A stretch of 64,000 bases of DNA, taken from the NCBI GenBank assembly GCA_009760855.2, contig WPIO01000186.1, positions 124,001 to 188,000 on the forward strand. The letters run 5' to 3'. Both the position numbers and the translations under genes were made by a program. Under the pieces are notes generated by a model. The model was not told where the DNA came from. It saw nothing but the letters and a program-made list of their open reading frames with translations, and searched no databases. The stretch comes from Cristatella mucedo (taxonomy: Eukaryota > Bryozoa > Phylactolaemata > Cristatellidae). Each line of letters starts with the position of its first letter. Within the stretch, counting starts at the first letter, position 1. Shown here piece after piece: positions 58,421 to 64,000 of this stretch.

Positions 58421-59039
58421 TATCTTCGGGCGGATAGATCTTTTGTTGGCCTCCATAGTTCAAGTACAATATCGTAGTCAATAGTGTTAAGTAGCTCACG
58501 GATTGAAGACGACCAGGAACGTGACATTGCGATTATTGCTAATGCTTAGAATATCGTTGATCGCACGGATGAGAGCAGGTTCAGAGAAGCGATGCTCGAT
58601 TCTCGACAGACGTTTTTTGTCTGGCAATGCATTCTCGTCAACGCGTTCCTCAAGTAGCTGAGCGGCAATCTTTTCAAAAATCTAGGATACAAAATGAGGG
58701 AGTACAGTACGTTGGCATTGTCTCGCCACAGGCTGTAATGTAATGCATTTTGGGACAGTGCATGCTTGATATGGTGCGGATTCACGTTACCGCGTTTGAT
58801 CCACGAGCTCGTGTAGTGACAGAATAAGAATCTCGACACCGAATGTTTCGTTGTGTGCATACAAATACTGAGCAACGTTAAGCCTAAAACGAGAGCCTAT
58901 CGGCCTGCAGTCTTATATACGTTGCCTGACAACCGTGTATTTTGAGGCTGACCAGCACTACACACCCATAAAACGAACAATTCCCAGCTGTTCGCAACCT
59001 TCAAGTGCACAGTGTAGAGCTGGAGTCAGTTTGCCGGTA
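58421..59039. other. Intergenic, no gene recognised
   Basis: A minus-strand ORF at 58546-58875 has no recognised domain; it may be a further remnant of LINE-B. Confidence 0.35.
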
Positions 59040-59165
59040 GACGTAATGTAATGTAATATATCTCCGTTTGTAACTCCACAAAGTCATAAAGACGATGTGG
59101 GTGTTACGCAAGAGAATTTTGTATGGCGCACTCAAAGCCGAAGCGGCTTTCGGTACAAGCATTAG
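59040..59165 (-). mobile_element. LINE-B 3' terminus, reverse
   Basis: It begins GTAATGTAATGTAATATATC, i.e. the reverse complement of a TTACATTACATTAC tail, followed by CTCCACAAAGTCATAAAGAC and AGCGGCTTTCGGTACAAGCA. This is the clearest example of the LINE-B tail. Confidence 0.7.
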
Positions 59166-59754
59166 ATCGAAGCACCTCTGAGCAGCACTTCTGAAAGAAA
59201 TCTCTTGGAGTCCTGCTGGTGCTTACTTTTCGTCGGTTTCCTGCTGCGTACGCTGCTCAATGGCACCCGCTTACCTTCGCCGGCCTTCGACGCTGCCTCG
59301 CCGAGTCTGTCGAGGTTGCCGTAGCGACGATGTCTACCCAGTGTTACCTCAGTGAAAATGCCCTGCTGTGGATGCTACGTAAAAACTAGCTAGTAAGCGC
59401 CCTTTAACGAGCACGACACAAGGTTAGCTCGAGGTAAGCATTCAGCCTTATCAGTAACCCGATCGTGACTAAAATGGAAAAAAGACAGAAGGTAGTCAAT
59501 GTGCACAATACTGAAAGACAACTTTACCACTTTACAGACGTTAGGCTTTTCTGTCTATACCACTGAATCGGCTAATTTTCTTCACTCACGATCTTGGTCG
59601 TTCAAGAGCACCTCGCCCCTCAACGAGACCAGGGCCTCACTCAAACTTCCAACAGGCCAGGCGGCTGAAGCTGCACGCAATTTCTGTTAAAGGCACGTCG
59701 CACCGATGTCACTGCATATGGCTATGAATGTGGCGGCAAGGCTAGTTTAATGAT
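59166..59754. other. Intergenic, no gene recognised
   Basis: No repeat or coding family identified. Confidence 0.35.
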
Positions 59755-61125
59755 AAAAATACACTTGATAAAGCACCCTCAGGGAGCTCAATCTCTTTCA
59801 AGGCGCTTTACATTTGCTGCAAAGGAAACACTATCGAATGGTTAGTCATATCACGCTTGATAAACAACATGAATAGCATGGTTAGGGATGACATGCACAG
59901 GGTCAGCATGCAAGTGTGGTTAGTGGCAGTATGCAGCAGTGTCAGCACACATCATCACATAAGGAACGAATCACAGGGACCCACTAAACTTTGCCCTCAA
60001 TAGGTGCGTTTTTAATTTCTTTTTAAATGTGGTCAAGTCAGGGGACGTCGTGACGCAATTCGGAAGTGAGTTCCAGGCTTTGGGAGCATCCGAACTAAAC
60101 GCACGGTCTCGGAAAGATTTGCGGTTTATACAAGTATAGGTACAGAGTTTGATTCCGAAAGCGGGTGGTACGATACTTGGCCTTATGGGAGAATAGATCT
60201 GATAGGTAGGCTGGAGCAAAAGAATGAAGGGACCTAAAAGTGAGCGACAAAATCTTGAAGTCGATCCGTTGCTTCACAGGTAGCTAGTCCAGGTCGGTAA
60301 GAAGTGGTGATGTGGCAACTGTGATGCTCACGACAGACAAGCCTAGTTGCAGTGTGCCCAAGTTTTAGCAATTTATGTAGCTGAAAGTAGGTAGACTTGA
60401 TTGTGGAGCTGATGTGGTAGTCTAACAAAAGGTCACTTTGGCACACGACACCTAGATTTCGTGCAGATTCAACAGGAGATATGCTGGCAGAGCCCATTTT
60501 GAGGGCAAGCCTTTTCAATTTCTGAATCACACTTGGTTTGCCCATAACTAGTAAGTTAGTTTTATCATCATGCAGTTTAAGAAAATGTGCTGCAGTCCAT
60601 GTGCGGATGTCATCAATACATGCAGCAGGAGTTGAGAGAATTCGACGTGCTGGAGGGCTGGGAGGGATCAAAGCAAAGGTGCAACTAAATAAAATAATAA
60701 GTAAATCCTTGCTGATTAAACAGCCCCTTTTGTATATTGACAGATGACCCTTTTACGACTATCCCCACCGCTCGCAGTGGCAATAAAGAATCGCCCACCG
60801 CAGGAATCGAACCCACGACCTCAGGACCGTGGTCATGAAAGCAACCGCCTTACCTAGTGTGCCATCATGGCTTACCAAATTGAATGTCATTTGCATAAAA
60901 GTGAACGCCTAGATTGTGCTTGGCAATCACACCGGCAAGAGGGAGAGTATAAACCGTAAAAAACCCGGACCAAGCATAGAGCCCTGAGGTAGTCTATATT
61001 TCAGAGGTACCTCGGATGGTCTTTGTCCACTCAGATCAATACTCTGGAGTCTCCCACCATTGTAAGGCAGTGCCAATGGTGCCCAGGCGAGGTAAGAGGC
61101 GTTTATTAGTTTGAAAATCTCAAAG
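59755..61125 (-). mobile_element. LINE-A, reverse, interrupted by SINE-1
   Basis: The plus strand shows the hairpin complement at 59760-59815, the 3' UTR, C-terminal ORF (59971-60219) and RT pieces (60234-60671: DDIRTWTAAHFLKLHDDK). After a SINE-1 insertion, the remaining RT core follows (60880-61125). A deletion near 60350 removes part of the C-terminal domain. Confidence 0.85.
60692..60880 (-). mobile_element. SINE-1 copy, reverse, inside LINE-A
   Basis: In reverse it reads from TAAGCCATGATGGCACACTA through GGTTCGATTCC to GGCTGTTTAATCAGC and ends in a TTATTTTATT tail. LINE-A sequence continues on both sides (GCAAAGGTGCAACT / GAATGTCATTTGCATAAAAG). Confidence 0.85.
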
Positions 61126-61189
61126 GTTTGACCTATGTCTCCTTTGCTACGACAGCTCAGATGGCTGTCGGTTGATCATTTGATACAGA

Positions 61190-62125
61190 TAAAAGGTCTT
61201 ACGCTGACCCACAGGGCCCGCCACGGCTTGGCTCCGCCGTTCGTAGCAGAACTGCTGCACCAGTTTAGCTTCCTCGTGCCCTCAAGTCCTGTATGGACAA
61301 TTAATTAACTTGTATATTCCTCTTCTTACAGACCATCGGCGACAGAAGCTTTAGCTCTACAGGTCTTCTACTGTGAACTCGATTTCACGAGTCTGCAGCA
61401 ACGAGTCTGTCTGTCGTGGGCCTAACTGTTGCCACATCGTTCCACTTCTCGCCGACCTGCACTTGCGCCCAGTCAAACAACGCATGGACTTCAAAATGCC
61501 GTCACTCACTTTTAGGTCCCTTTATTATTTAGCTTCAGCCTACCTATCAGATCTACTCCCCCAGGCTAAGCATTGTACCACTCGCTTTTCGGAATCTAAT
61601 TGTTTACCTATACCTCGTACAAACCTCAAATCTTTTGGAGGCCTTATATTTAGTTCGAATGCTCCCAAAGCCTGGGACTCACTCCCGACTTCCGTCACAA
61701 CATCTGATTTTACCACATTTAAAAAGAAACTAAAGGCGCACCTATATATCTCAGAATGTAGTGGGTCCGTGTGATTTAAACTTGATGTGCTTAAGCGTGC
61801 TGACACTGTTGCATGCTGCCACTAACCATACTTGCATGCTGACCCTATGCATGTCACCCCTTACCATGTTATTCTCGTTGTTTATTGAGCATGCTAACAC
61901 TAACCATTCGATCGTCTTTCCATTTGCAGCAAATGTAAAGCGCCTATAAAGAGACTGAGTTCTCTGAGGGCGCTTTATCACGTGTATTATTATTTTTAAC
62001 GACAACTATTTTCCTGCTACTGCCTATGGCACATCCTTTCCAGCGGTCCTGAGCTGCCACTTCCCTGCTACTCACTACATCAACTGCTCTCCTGACTCTG
62101 CAATGCTTCCCAGTTTCTCTGTGTT
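61190..62125 (+). mobile_element. LINE-B C-terminal region split by LINE-A
   Basis: LTHRARHGLAPPFVAELLHQ (61200-61262) and the following words match LINE-B at 20767-20960 and 43000-43260. The sequence continues after the LINE-A insertion at 62003-62125 with CCTATGGCACATCCTTTCCA, the equivalent of 20973-21090. Confidence 0.7.
61405..61997 (+). mobile_element. LINE-A 3' part, forward, inside LINE-B
   Basis: It starts in the C-terminal domain (61405), keeps most of the ORF end (KHCTTRFSESNCLPIPRTNL), the 3' UTR, the hairpin (61930-61980) and ATT tail. It is flanked by AACGA at 61400-61404 and 61998-62002, a 5-bp target duplication. Confidence 0.9.
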
Positions 62126-62860
62126 GCGTGAGATGAAGTCACGGGGCCATATAGGCTACGCTCCAAGAGTACCAGTGCATGCCGTCAGACGACGTATGGG
62201 TGTGACGTCAGATTTACGGGGTGGCTGAGCAACTGGGCTTCGAGCGCCGGTTCACACCACACGAACTCTTTGAAGAACTTCCACCGAAAAGCCCGAGCCA
62301 AGCAGCTGATAACCGGCCCTGACCTTGGTCCAGGGAGAGGGCCGGCCTGACTTGCTGGGCGACGCCCAGCTGGACACATCAAATATCGGCGGCCTCCGCT
62401 AATAAACCCTACTATTGTGCGGTTCCGCCGCTCCGCACACGGCGCCCGCGGGCAGGCAGGCGGATGTCGGTTCGGGCGGCTGACGGGCTCGTGCTGGAAG
62501 CTCGCGACGCAACGCTCGACGCGAGTGCGGCCGCTCGTCGAAGCGCTGCCGCCTCCAAAGTGCCGCCGCCACTGGCAAGCGCTGGTCGGCCGGTCTGCAG
62601 CCGCTTCAACTCTGCGTCCGCCTCTTCGCTCCAGTCCGGAGAAGTTCGCCCTGCTGCCTCGTTCTGACAACGAGGCTCCTGTCCGCAAGACCCGCGAGCC
62701 CCTGGTAGCGGCCAAGTCTCGACGCTTCCGTCGGGCCGAGTTACTGCCGCCGCCGATCGCGTCGGAGCGCGCCCTCGCTGGGCGACAGGTGCGCTGCGGC
62801 CGCAGCGAGTCGGACGCGCGACAGAGTGCACCTGCTGGCGCCGAAGCGCCGAACAAAGGG

Positions 62861-62868
<8 letters not shown>

Positions 62869-62921
<53 letters not shown>
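62869..62921 (+). repeat. (CT)n microsatellite
   Basis: About 26 CT units within the CpG-rich region. Confidence 0.93.
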
Positions 62922-62925
<4 letters not shown>

Positions 62926-63144
62926 CGCCGGTCCTGTCGATCGTATCAACTGCGTAGGCAAACGCGGCGACCGAGGCGTTTCGTTCCCGTCGGTAATTTA
63001 GAAATACGCGCAGCGGGCAGCCTCCCGCGGGTCAGTCAGCCATGCAGAGCCTGAATTACGCATTTAGCTTTTAAGCGCCGCTGCCATTGTGCGCTCTATT
63101 TTCCGAATCGATATCTTATCGCCCCGACGGTCGTTGCTACGCGA

Positions 63145-63198
63145 GCGCCCGGCGATAATTCCCTAACGCGCGCGCCCGGCGATAATTCCCTAACGCGC
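63145..63198 (+). repeat. 27-bp tandem duplication
   Basis: GCGCCCGGCGATAATTCCCT followed by AACGCGC occurs at 63145 and again at 63172, immediately adjacent. Confidence 0.92.
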
Positions 63199-63507
63199 AC
63201 GCGCGCCTCGCATGCCGCGCGTCCGTCTGGCGGGCGGCGGCAGCGCGCGCGGGATCTAGATCGAGCCGATTCTTGACGAGCTATGCGAAACGGAAGCTCG
63301 CGAGCGGCGACGGCGCCGTCGCCGCCGACCTTAGCGACCGGCCGCCGTGCGGCTCCAGCGACGACGGCGGCGGCGGTGCTCAGAAATCGCCACCGCACGG
63401 CCACGCGGGCGGCGACTCGCCGCGCCGCTCGGTGACCGGCGCGCGACGCGAGAAGCACCTGCCGGAGTTCGGCGAGGCGCGCCGGCGGAGGGCACAGGAA
63501 GGCGGCC

Positions 63508-63826
63508 ATGGAGGCGCTGACGGCTGCCCTACTGTCTGCCGACTCGCCGCGTCGCCGTGGCGAGGCCGCCATCGACGAGGCCGGCTCGTCGATGGCGGCT
63601 GACGAGCGCGTGCGAGGAGGCGGCGAGCCGAGCCCGCGCGACGGCCTCCCAAAGTCGGGCTCGGGGAGCCTGGGTGGCGTCGGCGGCGGCGGCGGCGGCG
63701 GAAGCCAGCAGCCGACCGCGGAGGACGCGGCCGCCGCCGCGCTGCGCATATACAGCGGCTGCATGGACGACCTGCCACCCCTGAGCTCGAAGATTGTCAG
63801 GATATTCACCAGCTCTACGTTTACAG
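63508..63826 (+). CDS. First coding exon of a probable NWD1-like NACHT/WD-repeat protein (partial gene)
   Basis: From an ATG in a strong context (GGCGGCCATGG) the frame stays open for 106 codons and ends at a consensus donor (ACAG/GTAAGC) in phase 1. The N-terminal 75 residues are low complexity with a glycine run (VGGGGGGGSQQP) and an alanine run. The last part reads DDLPPLSSKIVRIFTSSTFT, and the split codon would start with G. KxxRIFxSSTFxDT is the opening of the N-terminal domain found in many invertebrate NWD1/NWD2-like and TEP1-like proteins, which continue with NACHT and WD40 domains. A next exon beginning with AC or AT would give the expected Asp or a similar residue. The match rests on about 12 residues, so the family call is tentative; that this is a real first exon is more certain. 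Confidence 0.65.
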
Positions 63827-64000
63827 GTAAGCCGCAGGTGCGCCGCAGGTGCGCTGAGACGGAAACAGCAGGCGCTTTAGTGCTTCGTGCCTCGGCGGGC
63901 GACCGCGAAGCACATTTCCTGCCTGAACTGAATGCTCAGCGTCAGGACTGCCAGCTTTCGGCAGCCCAAACCAGCGCCTGCTGCAGGCCGGTGGGCGTGC

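Larger units (their letters stand above)
62300..64000 (+). promoter_or_regulatory. CpG-island-like promoter region of the NWD1-like gene
   Basis: CpG dinucleotides and GC content rise sharply compared with the rest of the window, on both sides of the exon at 63508. ORFs in all frames here (for example 62185-62961 minus, 62417-63001 plus, 63096-63809 minus) are by-products of the GC-rich composition and of the (CT)n tract, and are not called. Confidence 0.65.

Noticed and set aside
63096-63809. 237-residue minus-strand ORF in the GC-rich region
   Set aside because: Stop codons are rare in all frames of such GC-rich DNA. The plus-strand exon in the same place has a good start, a splice donor and a recognisable protein motif.

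Overview
This is animal nuclear DNA, most likely from an invertebrate. Coding sequence is split into short exons with GT-AG introns. There is one intron-bearing tRNA-Leu gene, and most of the window is filled by non-LTR retrotransposons (LINEs), tRNA-derived SINEs, a decayed Ty3/Gypsy element and long microsatellites. No prokaryotic gene layout is visible. The phylum cannot be fixed from the sequence alone.

Region by region. Bases 1-17,086 are intergenic: LINE fragments (a long reverse copy at 4,925-6,893), a broken Ty3/Gypsy relic (about 7,700-12,530) that carries a LINE which itself carries a second LINE, and the tRNA-Leu(CAA) gene at 14,217-14,338. Bases 17,087-51,703 hold one plus-strand gene, an ortholog of SUGCT (succinyl-CoA:glutarate CoA-transferase, CaiB/BaiF family III). 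I traced 13 coding exons whose phases all agree and which end at a TGA. They include a 51-nt exon and one GC-AG intron. The introns are packed with LINE and SINE copies, (TC)n tracts and an 880-bp inverted-repeat element. Bases 51,704-62,300 are intergenic and again LINE-rich. Bases about 62,300-64,000 are very GC- and CpG-rich and carry the probable first coding exon (63,508-63,826) of a second plus-strand gene. Its last residues look like the start of the N-terminal domain of NWD1-like NACHT/WD-repeat proteins; the gene runs out of the window.

Repeat families. LINE-A is a CR1/L2/Rex1-like element with a 3' stem-loop followed by (ATT)n. One copy (21,355-24,244) has an uninterrupted ORF of about 900 codons with a YADD reverse transcriptase box, but lacks the 5' half of its endonuclease. 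LINE-B is a related, more decayed family, with several copies ending in a TTACATTA-type tail. SINE-1 has tRNA A and B boxes and ends in a TTTATT-rich tail. SINE-2 has a tRNA-like head and a 3' end that matches the LINE-A terminal stem-loop, as expected for a SINE copied by its partner LINE.

I found no convincing new defence, biosynthetic or signalling system. The most interesting points are the SINE-2/LINE-A tail sharing, the 98%-identical inverted repeat inside a SUGCT intron, the nested insertions with 5-bp target duplications, the GC-AG intron and the CpG-island exon at the right edge.
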